64,000 nt of DNA. It comes from Salmo trutta. Its lineage: Eukaryota; Chordata; Actinopteri; Salmoniformes; Salmonidae. Below, piece by piece: positions 30,004-41,530 of this stretch (position 1 is the stretch's first letter; every line of letters begins with the position of its first letter). The DNA is taken from assembly GCF_901001165.1 (NCBI RefSeq), contig NC_042963.1:41625304-41689303 (forward strand), read 5' to 3'. Position numbers and translations under genes: made by a program. The notes under the pieces are model-generated. The model saw nothing but the letters and a program-made list of their open reading frames with translations, was not told the origin of the DNA and ran no database searches.

Positions 30004-31815
30004 ACAAGAGAGATCATGATGTGGACGATGGTTAAAATACCAATCCAAATATTTACCCTGAATCCTCCATTTCTCTCTCCACCCTTTGTCCGCTGTGCCA
30101 CCAGTTTTGAAGTGCTGTCGAGATGAAGGCCTATTATAACCAGAGGGATATCTCTGATCACCAGGACTGTCTGGAAACCACAGAGCCTACAGTATGTAAC
30201 CCTAGACCGTGTTATAAACAGTTTGAGATATTACACAGCACAGAGCACAGAGGACAAAAAACATTCCTGTATGTTAGGACGTGTTTAGCTCACGGAGGCC
30301 ATTCTTTTTTGATACAGTGCTGAGCTATCTGAGGATTTCCTGTAATTTCATGCCGGGTTTTGAACTGAGCACTTTCTGCCCTTTTATCTACTTGACTTGC
30401 TGCCATACTGTAGTCTCTGTAAGGGAAGGAAGCTGGGTCGCAGATAAGCAGACTCCTTTATAATGTTGCTGATAATAAACATTAAATGGACTCTTTGGAT
30501 CCTCCTCTGTGTCTTTTAATGACATGGCTACCCCTGCAAGTGTTTATAGTGCCTTATATTTCAAGAGGACATGAAAGCTTAGTGGTAGAGCAGTGGTATA
30601 GAGTAAGGCCGTTGGCCATGTGTGTTGGAGAAGTGGGTGGATGTGACCACGTGTACTGTCTCAGCAGCACACAGAAACAGCACACAGAAACCTCTCATGA
30701 TGTTGAATACTACCCTCCCTCAATGATAATTGAGAGGATATCGACTTTGTCTCCTTGGATGAAAAGTTCAACAGTCATGGGGGGGTATGTCTATTAAACT
30801 GTCCATCTGACTGTGAGAAGCCAGGCATTCACTGGGAATTTGAGTGGCATTTCAGTATGTTACCATAATTGATCACAACAATGCCAAAGTTCGTAAATAG
30901 GACTTGGGGAGTCTTCTCTGAACAACAGGCCATCGATACCCATCACATTAAATCAGCTGAAAGCCAATCAGTCTGTTATGGACCTAGTGTAATAAAACTG
31001 AAGTGGTGCATACAGAAAACATTAAATACAATAACATTACATGTGAAGGAGAATATGGAGAGGTTGTGGTATTTATTTTCAACTTCCAGTCTTTGCTTTG
31101 TTTCTTGCTTTTCGTGATGATAAAACTCCTCGCTGCCTTTTCAGGACTGAAGTGGTCTTGTCTTCAGCTTGTTTTAGATAATGCACGATTAACTCACATT
31201 TGACAGATCCAATTTGGTCCTTTTGCATTGAAGGACTTTCTAAAAAGCCAAATGTTCATGCAAAAGGTTAAATAGATGCAGAAAGTCAATTTCATGTGTC
31301 AGTTTGCATCTGAGTAAAGTCAGAATGACCTCAAAGGCATTCTCTAGCATTTCCATCAAAAAGAGGAGACATCGATCCACACTGTAATTTGCTGTGTATG
31401 TATTCTACAGTGGCTGCTGTATGTTTGGGTTATGTCATAAAGAAACATCCCAACATAAGCACTGAACCTGATAGGTTGTCAGGATGTTAACACTCCCCTG
31501 TCCTGACTCCTGAGTCCAGTTATCCCCTGTCCTGACTCCTGAGTCCAGTTATCCCCTGTCCTGACTCCTGACCATCTCATCCAATGGTGGAGTCCAGTTA
31601 TTTCAGGGCAACAGCCCCTCCTCCCCACTCCCATTATGTGCAATGGCCCAATGCACCATATTTCCCAGCAATACTGTACGTCATCATGACCTTGTGTAAA
31701 TAAAAGAACTGACTCAGAGACCCAATAACAGTCAATGCCCTTTGATCAGTGTGTCACCTCATAGTGCAGTTCTACTGACAGCAATGTGGTGAGTTCACTC
31801 CGCTCCCCTCCACTC
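30004..31815. other. No gene seen; short tandem repeat near 31495-31570
   Basis: Apparently single-copy DNA without a recognisable exon. Near the right end a 29-bp unit (CCCCTGTCCTGACTCCTGAG...) occurs about 2.6 times. Confidence 0.6.
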
Positions 31816-32012
31816 CTTGGGGCGGCAGGTAGCCTAGCGGTTAGAGCGTTGGGCCAGTAACCGAAAAGCTGCTCGATCAAATCCCCGAGCTGACAAGGTA
31901 AAAATCTGTCATTCTGCCCCTGAACAAGGCAGTTAACCCACTGTTCCTTGTCCGTCATTGTAAATAAGAATTTGTTCTTAACTTACTTGCCTAGATATAT
32001 AAAGGTTAAATG
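31816..32012 (+). mobile_element. tRNA-derived SINE
   Basis: The 5' part has pol III-type boxes: A box AGCCTAGCGGTTAGAGCG and a degraded B box near GATCAAATCCCCG. The middle is GCTGACAAGGTAAAAATCTG. The 3' part TTTGTTCTTAAC-TTACTTGCC, then AAAGGTTAAATG, resembles the LINE B tail. Salmonid genomes hold several such families; I do not assign this one a name. Confidence 0.88.
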
Positions 32013-32424
32013 TAAAAAATGTGTCCTCACTCCAAAGTAACTGCCTGCTGGAATCCTCTGCTGTCTTTCATGGCCATGCGGTTTCTATAGACTTTACTGC
32101 TGGAATCACTAAGTCCCTCTCCCCCATATTCTTTACAGTTCATTGTGTAGCAGCTTCTAGGAACTTCCGATCCCTGTGGTACAGAGTTAAACGCTACGGT
32201 ATTATGGGCTCATGGGTCTTATGTCCTATCCATGTTAATTCAGTCTGATATCACAACCAACACATAGCTTCAGTCTATCCCCCAACAGTGAGCCTCCTAC
32301 CTGAGATGTGGCTTTCAACGTGCAATGAGAAGACAGAGGGAGGGAAGCACTGGAGTCTTGATGGGAAAGACCAGTTCCCCAATAGGCTACATTAACCAAA
32401 CTCTAAACCACAACCCACACCTCT

Positions 32425-32426
<2 letters not shown>

Positions 32427-32480
<54 letters not shown>
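32427..32480. repeat. (GT)n microsatellite
   Basis: About 27 uninterrupted GT units. Confidence 0.97.
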
Positions 32481-32481
<1 letters not shown>

Positions 32482-34195
32482 GGAGCTAATGCCTGAACTG
32501 AACTATAACCTTAAAAAAGTGACGTTTGGAAGAACATAGAAATTTGACGTTTGTGGAACACGGATGAATGTCTATTTCTGACGTGAGACTGTGAGAGCTA
32601 GTTACTCTATGCATCCATAATATATGATGCTTATTGCATTTATATGCCAGAGAATATTGCTGAAATACATGTAGTCTCCACATGTATTGTAGACAAGGTG
32701 TGCACAGATACCTACAGTAAACAGAATGCTCTCTTGTATTACTGTTTCTTAATGATGATGATTGAATATGAATACAATTCATAACAATTCATCACTCCTA
32801 CCCTTTCAGACTTAGGCTACCTTTGTACATGTTAACTCACTCAAATCATCCGTCAATAATTTGTAAACATGTTGCCTTTTGTCCTGGAATGCCTGACTCC
32901 AGTAGGCCTCACATAACACCTCTTCGCTGTTAGCATAGCTGAACCCTCAAGTCACTCTGATATAATGACATCACCACAAAACAACATTCCTGGGAAGAAG
33001 CCTCGGACCCTGGTCTGTCCACATTCTCTACCTTCCCTCTATCAAATAAAGGGAGGATGAGGGTAACAGGGGTAGGAGAGGGAAGAGCAGTGGGTGAAGA
33101 GGATGAGGAGGATGACTCGGCTCTCCTCGTGGCTCCTCTGCCGGATGCAATAGCACAGATCAGCTGGGATTCTCATCAGAAGAGTTTAGGATTATTACCA
33201 CATGCTACACATCAGGCCCAGTGCTGCTCAGGCATTAACACACACACACCGCATTGGGATTCATCGTCTGCACAGACTGCCAGGTTGGAGCTGGATAGTG
33301 TAATTTCATTACTGTAATCCCCACTCCTATCACACAGGACTCCCATTTCCATGGCGTGGAAATATTCTACCTGAGAAAGACATTCGAGTTGATTTTTAAT
33401 TAGATCGTTAAACCACTTCAAGGGTGTTGAAACAATGCAGGTGCTCAGACATTCCCCTATTTGCATGGGTTTGGGGTGTGGGGGTTTTATTTTACGGAGG
33501 TTATCAACCTTCCTCTAACCACCTATATCCTGTGTGCATCCAAATGTTCTCTCTGTCTCTCAAGCTCTATCTTCCTCCCTACACTTTCATTCTGCTTTAC
33601 CCTCTTCATTATTCCTCCTTCTCATTCCCCTCTTCTCAGTGTCCATTAAAAACCAATCTCAGCCATGTGAGCTGGTTGTGGAGGCATGTTGTGGCGGCCA
33701 TGTTGGATTTGGTCCTGTGCTGAGAGTCACTGCCAGAGTTTGTACTTCTGAGGAGGTGCCAAGCTCAGCCACAGCCAATCACCAGAGTGCATTCGCCAGC
33801 ATAAACAATGCCAATTGGGGCTAATGGCGCTATGCCGTATGGGGTGAGGCAGGATATGGTGGGCTATAGTGAACCAGTAAAACACTTATTGTGTAACAAC
33901 CTGAAATGTCTCCACTATTGTGGCAGAATAGCTAGCTTTAGTGTGGTGCGACTGGTTAATAAGAACGTTTTAGGAAGGCGGTCACGTGTGTTTGCGAGTT
34001 CCCGAGTTCTAGTCTCTGTGTGAGCTAGAGCAGGAGGAAGAGGTATGGCTAAGCAAGCAGGCTGACGTCCACTATACTTACCTAAGAAGAACTTCCCCTG
34101 AGGTGGCTACAGAGGGAGTTTCAGGAGGATATGAGCAGTTACAGGAGGATATGAGGATAGTGTGAGATTTAGTTAATTTAGCGTTTTTTCTTCTT
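32481..34195. other. No gene seen
   Basis: About 1.7 kb of apparently single-copy DNA. Short frames exist on both strands, but none has a recognisable motif or convincing splice context. Confidence 0.55.
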
Positions 34196-34575
34196 ACCCA
34201 GAGTCAGATGAACTCATGAATACCATTCTTATGACTTAGCGTGTAGTTTGAAGGAAGTTGCAAACTATTGTTAGCACAATAGCATTAGCGCAATGACTGG
34301 AAATCATTCCAGGCTTCCAGGCATTGTGCTAATGCTAGTTAGCAATGGCTTGCGAAACTACCTTCAACTTCCTTCAAACTGCACACAGAGACATAAAAAA
34401 TGTATCCATAAGCTGACAAAGTAAAAATCTGTCGTTCTGCCCCTGAACAAGGCAGTTAACCTACTGTTCCTCAGTAGGCTGTCATTGTAAATAAGAATTT
34501 GTTCTTAACTGACTTGCCTAGTTAAATAAAGGTTAAATAAAAATACTAAAAATAAAAGTTCATCTCACTCTGGGT
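34196..34575. mobile_element. Foldback element interrupted by a SINE
   Basis: Ends ACCCAGAGTCAGATGAAC (34196) and GTTCATCTCACTCTGGGT (34558-34575) are inverted repeats. Further in, GTTTGAAGGAAGTTG (near 34248) pairs with CAACTTCCTTCAAAC (near 34365), and GTTAGCACAATAGCATTAGC pairs with GCTAATGCTAGTTAGC. The whole forms a long hairpin apart from the inserted SINE at 34411-34557. No coding sequence. Confidence 0.82.
34411..34557 (+). mobile_element. 5'-truncated tRNA-derived SINE
   Basis: Same family as 31816-32012, lacking the tRNA-like head. It starts at AGCTGACAAAGTAAAAATC and ends TAAATAAAGGTTAAATAAA plus an A-rich tail, and sits inside the right arm of the foldback element. Confidence 0.88.
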
Positions 34576-34920
34576 ACGTAGGCGAAGGCATTAATTGCCA
34601 AAATATCGCACTATCCCTTTAAGATCCGAGTGACAAGTTACAACTATTTGTAGCAAACAGAGTGAACAGTGGAGTGAATGAGCCACTGCTTGCTCTTCAT
34701 CATCTCCCTACAGTGCAGTGGCGTGCATCATTTATATTTCATATGGTGTCAACCAAAGTTCATTTTCATACATTTTGGAGTAGAAATTCTTCTCAAAAAG
34801 GACCCCCACCACTACCGTTGCCACCTCTTCTGAAAAGAATCCTAGAGGAAACACTACGAGACGTTGATTCAACCGTGGAGAAACTCTGCTCTGGTGTAAT
34901 TTCGTTATGTAAATTAGTAG

Positions 34921-35760
34921 GAGTGCTCCTGTGCTTGAGTGTATGCTGAAAGGGACAGGGGCGTGTGTCTGGCAGGACGCGTGGGGACTGGAGTGCTCCT
35001 GTGCTTGAGTGTATGCTGAAAGGGACAGGGGCGTGTGTCTGGCAGGACGCGTGGGGACTGGAGTGCTCCTGTGCTTGAGTGTATGCTGAAAGGGACAGGG
35101 GCGTGTGTCTGGCAGGACGCGTGGGGACTGGAGTGCTCCTGTGCTTGAGTGTATGCTGAAAGGGACAGGGGCGTGTGTCCGGCAGGACGCGTGGGGACTG
35201 GAGTGCTCCTGTGCTTGAGTGTATGCTGAAAGGGACAGGGGCGTGTGTCCGGCAGGACGCGTGGGGACTGGAGTGCTCCTGTGCTTGAGTGTATGCTGAA
35301 AGGGACAGGGGCGTGTGTCCGGCAGGACGCGTGGGGACTGGAGTGCTCCTGTGCTTGAGTGTATGCTGAAAGGGACAGGGGTGTGTGTCTGGCAGGACGC
35401 GTGGGGACTGGAGTGCTCCTGTGCTTGAGTGTATGCTGAAAGGGACAGGGGCGTGTGTCTGGCAGGACGCGTGGGGACTGGAGTGCTCCTGTGCTTGAGT
35501 GTATGCTGAAAGGGACAGGGGCGTGTGTCTGGCAGGACGCGTGGGGACTGGAGTGCTCCTGTGCTTGAGTGTATGCTGAAAGGGACAGGGGCGTGTGTCT
35601 GGCAGGACGCGTGGGGACTGGAGTGCTCCTGTGCTTGAGTGTATGCTGAAAGGGACAGGGGCGTGTGTCCGGCAGGACGCGTGGGGACTGGAGTGCTCCT
35701 GTGCTTGAGTGTATGCTGAAAGGGACAGGGGTGTGTGTCTGGCAGGACGCGTGGGGACTG
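34921..35760. repeat. 70-bp minisatellite, 12 copies
   Basis: Exactly twelve 70-bp units start at 34921 and every 70 bases after (GAGTGCTCCTGTGCTTGAGT...). Units differ at only two sites. Type A has GCG...TCT, type B GCG...TCC, type C GTG...TCT. The order is A A A B B B C A A A B C. The minus strand has no stop in any frame across the array, which yields long artefactual ORFs. Confidence 0.98.
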
Positions 35761-37763
35761 GCAGAATTATCTGTACGTTTGCACAAAGCGCACACCAACC
35801 TGACACTCGATGACTTGCAGTGATTCCCTTTCCTTGCTTGAGAAAGAGAAAAAGGCATTTTGAGAAATCTGCAACATTCCTCCCGGAACGTCTATGTCTG
35901 TATAGAATAGATGTGCGGTATTGGCTGCATCAGTCCAGACAGATATAACCATAGGATTTCTTGTTTTACTTCTAAAAAGCAGTAGCTTTTGCAAGCTAAT
36001 TCTACTAAGGATCCATTCAGTCAGATGATATTCATTGTCAGCAGTACATGCTGATAATTATTAATTCATAATATAAATGCCTAGTTGGTAATGCATTTAT
36101 ATAAATAGTTTCTAAATAAATACTTGCTTGTCCTTTCTGGCAGTTATTTGCATTGTTCCTTGTCTTTTCTAGTCCCTCTCTGTGCTGTGTGAATAAACCA
36201 AGTGCTCCATCTTGTCCTGAAGTAACCTTGACCTCTTCTGTTGAGTTGCAAATGTGTACAGCTACCAGAGCGGAAAAGACTGATGCTTTGAGCTTCATGG
36301 GCATTAAAAACATTGGCCCCGGTCCCATAATAGGAAGTGACTAGTGGATATTGCCAAACTGAGAATTCGTTCCCACTTTACATCACAAGTGCACATACCT
36401 GAATGGCCACGAGAACTGAGACAAGCTAAAAAACCTTAGTTCCCCAAAGAGATAGCGGAGGCAGATGCTGCAGCGTGGGTGCAGGAGCGGAAATATTAAA
36501 GTTATTTATCCATGACTCATTCAATCCGGCTTCCACAAATTCTATCCCGGGAATATTGAGAATTAATCTCAGAACAACCCTTATGCTTGTAAAAAAAAAA
36601 GGAGACCTGTTACCCTCATAGCCAGAGTTCAAGACAGGCCTGCTCCCCTTAGACACGTGAAAAATACACAATGTATCCAGTGTCTTGTAGTCTGTCACAG
36701 TTAAAAGGCGAAGGCACTGAGGGCATTGACACACAGCACATGATGGACTAAGAAGAGTGAGGTTAGACTACTGGTCATCTCACTGTAGAACAGGAAGTGT
36801 GTTAACATAATGGGAGTCCATGCCCCTCTGTTTAACGAACCTCTGACTTAGTCAAGTTCAGTCTTAAGATAACATTGGAATTCCCTGATTATACAGGAAG
36901 CTTTCCACTTACTTTCCCACTCAGCATTTAATTGCTTTTTAAAATTGTATTGTCTCTCTCTCATTGGATCATTACGCTTGGCGAGAGCCGAAGTCATCAT
37001 CAATGATGGTTCCCTTAATTTTATATAACCAGACAGCTCAAGAGTCCCAAGACGCTACTACCCTTCAGCAATGTTGAAGCCTGTACATGTTCTGAAACAG
37101 TACCACCCATGTCAGTGTGGGAGACATCCACCCTCCCAACCACCTCATTATTAACAAGACTGCTGCTGCTGTAGTAAAACTCTCTTCAGACTAACGGGGA
37201 GGGAAACAAATGATATGAATAACCATGGCACTGATTCTAGACCTATAATGAGTACATCGTCAATATCCATCTCCATCTAGCCATCAGCAGCCTGTCCCCC
37301 TATCAAGCCTGAAGTGACAACATGATTTATTTTAAAGACATCTATTTTGCTGCAGTGCAAGCCGTGTGACAGGAGGAGTATTTTGAGCAATGATATAAAG
37401 CTAATGATCTCATGTTTTCCCTTATGGCTGTGAGGCTGCCCAATAGGGAACTAGACCGCTGCACAGATTGGACAGCAGAAGGGAGGTTTGATGTCACAAC
37501 AGGGAAGCAGAATATGATCAACAATACAAGGTAGAGGAAATGAAGTACAGAGAGGGAATAACATTACAGAACAAAGAACTGCTGATGGTGCAACAACAAT
37601 GTTCCTTTTGCCAGAGATAATGCATTCATATGCGATAATCCCACGTTACCTCATGCATCACCTACAGAATGATGATCTGTCTTCTGTTTCCAGCTGTTGT
37701 TTGTCTTTCTCCCTTTCCATTGGTATGGATGAATGAATATACATATTCAGGTGGGCTTCATTG
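35761..37763. other. No certain gene; one exon-like frame at 36173-36344
   Basis: About 2 kb of apparently single-copy DNA. The plus-strand frame 36153-36344 follows a CTTTTCTAG acceptor-like site and reads CCVNKPSAPSCPEV and later KNIGPGPIIGSD before a stop. I do not recognise the protein and call no gene. Confidence 0.5.
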
Positions 37764-37769
37764 GGTTGC

Positions 37770-37932
37770 TGTAGTGTAATTGGGGAGAACGGGCTCGTGG
37801 TAATGGCTGGAGAGGAATGAGTGGAATGGTATCCAGTACATCAAAGACATGGTTTCCAGGTGTTTGATGTCATTCCATTTGCTCCCTTCCAGACATTATT
37901 ATGAGCCGTCCTCCCCTCAGCAGCCTCCACTG
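37770..37932 (-). mobile_element. Short MITE-like repeat
   Basis: Minus-strand copy of the family also at 43466-43604. Its end CAGTGGAGGCTGCTGAGG and inner GTTTGATGTCATTCCATTTG are shared. No coding sequence. Confidence 0.78.
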
Positions 37933-38593
37933 ATCTGGTTGGTTAGCCATGTATGTCTGTCCATCACCCTCATTATATTTTATGTGCCAGTCAAAGCGTA
38001 TTACATGTGTATCCCTTCAAAAAGGGCCTGTACAGTAGATGCTACCTTTGGAGTTTAAACAATGTTACTCTCCACAGGCAACTTCAGTTGCTGTAAGTTC
38101 CACTTTTTTTTACCACACTCACGTTTCTTCCACTTTTAAATATCTTTCCAGACAGTACTTGTTTAACCCCCAGAAGTAGTCCTTAAAACCTGTTATTACC
38201 CCACAATCCCAGAGCAACGTCCCTGTACTTCCTTGAATATGTAAGATCTGAGGATAGTTAGACAAAGCAAGACGGACACCTCACATGTGTCGGGGCTGAG
38301 GCTTTATGGAATCAACAACAGAACAGGATTCATCAACAGTACCACAGTATGAGAGTGCTCTGAAAGGGGAGCAGCAGGAGATGATGCAATAACTTGAGCT
38401 CAACCAAACCCACTAGCACAAGTGTTTTTCTTAGAATGGAGGGAAATGAGAAACCTTACTGTCCACCAGTCTTTAGTAGCACATCTGGAGCACAGAGAGA
38501 GTACAATGACAAAGAAAATGTCAATGGTTGGATGAATTGATTAAATCCAATTTTAGACATAAAATGACATTACCATTAAAACACTTAATTTAT
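37933..38593. other. No gene seen
   Basis: AT-rich single-copy-looking DNA without recognisable features. Confidence 0.55.
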
Positions 38594-38815
38594 TGCAGTG
38601 GGCTAAATCAGGGTCAACCAGAGTGATTCTTGGTAGTCTTAAACAAATCTACTTTGAAACAAAAGTATACACCTCACACACATGGTTATGGGCTTAAAAA
38701 AAGAAGACACCTGTACCATGTCAGATATTGAGTTGAAATGTATTACATTTTGGAGTTTGCACTCTAATATTTCATTTTACATACATCACAAAAAATTGCA
38801 ATATAACAAAACTGT
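38594..38815 (+). repeat. Dispersed repeat, inverted partner of 41305-41530
   Basis: GCAGTGGGCTAAATCAGGGT through CAATATAACAAAACTG matches the reverse complement of 41305-41530 with moderate divergence. It lacks coding sequence. The pair brackets the minus-strand lectin copy. Confidence 0.75.
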
Positions 38816-40234
38816 TTGACATAGAAACATCGGATTTCTGTCAGGATTAAACAAATAATCTTTATTAATTATGAAATGATGAAAAATATAAATAACATTC
38901 TACCCATGAGGCCAAAGAGGGCGCTTTTGGTCATTGACTGCAGGAAAGGGCTACAACATACAAGAAAATCAGAAGAAGGAGTAACATTAATGTGCATAAT
39001 AACAACCTGGATCAGCCAATGAATACTGTAACAACTTCCCAATTTGTTCATTCCTATCAGAAGCACATTGAGAGACAAGTCTAGTGCATTGCATACTAAG
39101 ACATTTAGTGAAGGTGGTGGTTATTTAAGTGATAATGCCAGAGAAACCGTTGTTTGGAGGATTTATTGGCACGGGTGTTGTTAGGCTTCGTGGGCATTAT
39201 CACTTTTATGCAACGGGTTACCAACATATTCAACTAATGATTGACATATTTTCATTAACAACGTTATTTTGATGAACGTATTCATACTATTTCATCCTTA
39301 TAGTTCTGACACAGAGGTAGCGTTGCTACCCAAACCTGCTAGTCATTCGTTCTATTGGTTCAGTTGCCAGAGACGTGACCCATTTGTTTTGTTCTAAATC
39401 TATGGACGCGACCCAGTTGTTCGTTCTAAATGTTCCATTGCCATGATGGTGGGCAATGTTCTTATCCCTTGCTCGCTAGCTAGCCAACTTTGGCTAACAC
39501 AGTCACGTCAAACAGTACAGCCATAATAACAGCAAAGTAGCTGCATTTGCGTTTGTTTAAGCAGTTTTCTAGTGATTTTTTGGGGATACATCCAGAACAA
39601 TGAGCTAATGATGTGCAATTTCACCTGGCATAGAACATTTACTCTCTCACCAGGCCACTGTTCAGAATAGATAGCTAACACAATCACTTCAAACTGAAGC
39701 TGGAATGACAGCAAACTAGCTGCATTTTGTGTTTTTCTACTGACATTTCTTTGTATATATCCATAAAAATTATGCTGATTCATGACTTCAACTGGCTGAG
39801 AAAAGCTGCCAACCTGTCTCTCGTCCCGACTCCGACACGTTCACTATCATAGGACAGCTATAGATCGAATTTCAATATTGAAACAATGTTGGAAATGTCG
39901 GAGAGACAGACAGCAAGGTTATTACAAATCCCTGCTGTTGAAAACGAAAGGCTAGTCTGAAGGAAAGGGGAGATCTGATGACCAATTTACTCCTTTACCA
40001 AAGAGAACCTTTTATCTACCAAGATCAATTATTGTGTACGAGGCAGCACTTCCCTTCTTTGTTCCAGAAAGTACAAATTCTTCATGATGTACAGTAAGCA
40101 AAAGGAGCAGACATACCGTATAAACATAAAACATTATTTTATACAGTCACTTAAATGAATGTATAATTAAAACTCAACAGTGATTTATTGATCGCTGCTA
40201 TTGAAGATATACATTGTGTAAAATGTGTACACAC
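38816..40234. other. No gene seen
   Basis: About 1.4 kb of AT-rich DNA. Two similar ACTAGCTGCATTTTG-like stretches near 39535 and 39715 hint at an old local duplication. No exon was recognised. Confidence 0.5.

Positions 40235-40328
<94 letters not shown>
40235..40328. repeat. (GT)n microsatellite
   Basis: About 46 GT units, then GCGTGCGCC. It abuts the last exon of the decayed lectin copy and makes poly-(Thr-His) frames that are not genes. Confidence 0.97.
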
Positions 40329-40332
<4 letters not shown>

Positions 40333-40339
40333 CGCCATT

Positions 40340-41300
40340 CTTCCACATCTAGTTCAGTGTATATTTTTTCAAGGGAGCATCTTTCGTCATTCCAATCCCC
40401 TGGGTCTGTTGAACGTTGTACAAACTCCCCACAGTCCTGCTCTGTTTCTTTCCAGCTGTTAGGCTGTCCATCCCCCCAATACCTGAAGTAGAAACAACAC
40501 ATAGAATCAAACTGTCAACTCTATCAGAGCCTACTACTCCAGTCAGTGATTTCTAATAGACACAGAACTCTTCAAATGTCTTACTTGGTGGTCAGTGGTG
40601 TGCCAAACACCCATTTCCAGGTTCCCTCATCAACTGAGTCAGTCAGAGACCAGTCCAAATTATTGGTTTGTTTACTCTATATATAAAGTATAACACTTTA
40701 ATAAATATGTTATTTTGGCTGTATTTCTGACCCAACTGGTACTTGGGAGACTTGACTAGGAAAATACTCTCTCTCTCTCGCTTGCTCTCTCCTTCTGTTG
40801 TTTATGATCACAAGGTGTGCTTCTCTCCCTAGACAGTCCTGTCTGCACTTCTCCCAGGTTTAAGCCGCAATAGAGTTCAGGAAGTAACAGCTGGATTAAA
40901 ACTTCTTCTAGAAAAAACATGACGCAGATATAGCACTTCTAATGAAGTAGTTAGTCATTTGACTTCATTGCTCTTCATTTTCAGCCTTTCTGTTTCTCTT
41001 TGTAGCTGGTCTCTGTCTTTAGTCTGGGTTTTATAACTGGTTTGTAGCTGGTCTCTCTCTTTAGTCGGAGTGCTATAATTTGTCTGTAGCTGGTCTTTGG
41101 TCAGAGTGTTATGACTGGTCTGTAGCTGGTCTCTCTCTTTAGTCAGGGTCCTATAATTAGTATTGAACTGGTCTCTGTCTTTAGTCTGGGTGCTATAATT
41201 GGTCTGTAGCTGGTCTCTGTCTTTAGAATTGGTCTGTAGCTGGTCTCTCTCTTTAGTCGGGGTGCTATAATTTGTCTGTAGCTGGTGTTTCTATGTCAAA
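40340..41300 (-). pseudogene. C-type lectin copy, decayed, minus strand
   Basis: This mirrors the plus-strand lectin gene at 42603-45793. From right to left it holds a stalk exon (about 40985-41295) with irregular 42-bp units encoding DQLQTSY-like repeats. Next is the first lectin-domain exon (about 40800-40905, with a stop after the SCYFLNSIAA-like start). Then comes a middle exon (about 40585-40665, EGTWKWVFGTPLTTK) and a last exon (about 40340-40482, YWGDGQPNSWKETEQDCGEF, DWNDERCSLE). The normal C-terminal YCVCEK and stop are gone; the exon runs towards the GT microsatellite. I found no membrane exon. The intron between the last two exons is nearly identical to that of the plus copy, so the duplication is recent or was homogenised. 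Confidence 0.85.
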
Positions 41301-41304
41301 CAGT

Positions 41305-41530
41305 TTTGTTATATTTCAATCTTCTGTGATGTAGATAAAGTGTAATATTGAGATGCAAACTACAAACTGAATACATTTCAACTCTATATCTGACATGGTG
41401 CAGGTGTCTTATTGTTTTAAGCCTATAACCATGTGTGTGAGATGTACACTTTTGTTTCAAAGTAGATTTGTTTAAGACTACCAAGAATCCCTCTGATTGA
41501 CCCTGATTCGGCCCACTGCAGTAAAATGTT
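41305..41530 (-). repeat. Dispersed repeat, inverted partner of 38594-38815
   Basis: Matches 38594-38815 in opposite orientation, from CAGTTTTGTTATATTTCAAT to GGCCCACTGCAG. It directly abuts the stalk exon of the decayed lectin copy and may have replaced its upstream exons. Confidence 0.75.

Noticed and set aside
31816..31890. A functional tRNA gene
   Set aside because: A and B box-like blocks are the head of a SINE; the B box is degraded and a cloverleaf is not supported.
34921..35760. CRISPR-like array
   Set aside because: Units are contiguous 70-mers with no unique spacers, in a vertebrate genome; this is a minisatellite.
34793..35858. Two minus-strand ORFs of 337 and 314 residues with repeats such as CPFQHTLKHRSTPV
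   Set aside because: They are translations of the 70-bp minisatellite. The repeat has no stop in any minus frame, so long frames arise without coding. No start context, splice site or known protein supports them.
40151..40502. Frames with long Thr-His or Cys-Val runs
   Set aside because: They read the GT microsatellite. Only the YWGDGQPNSW part belongs to a real, decayed lectin exon.
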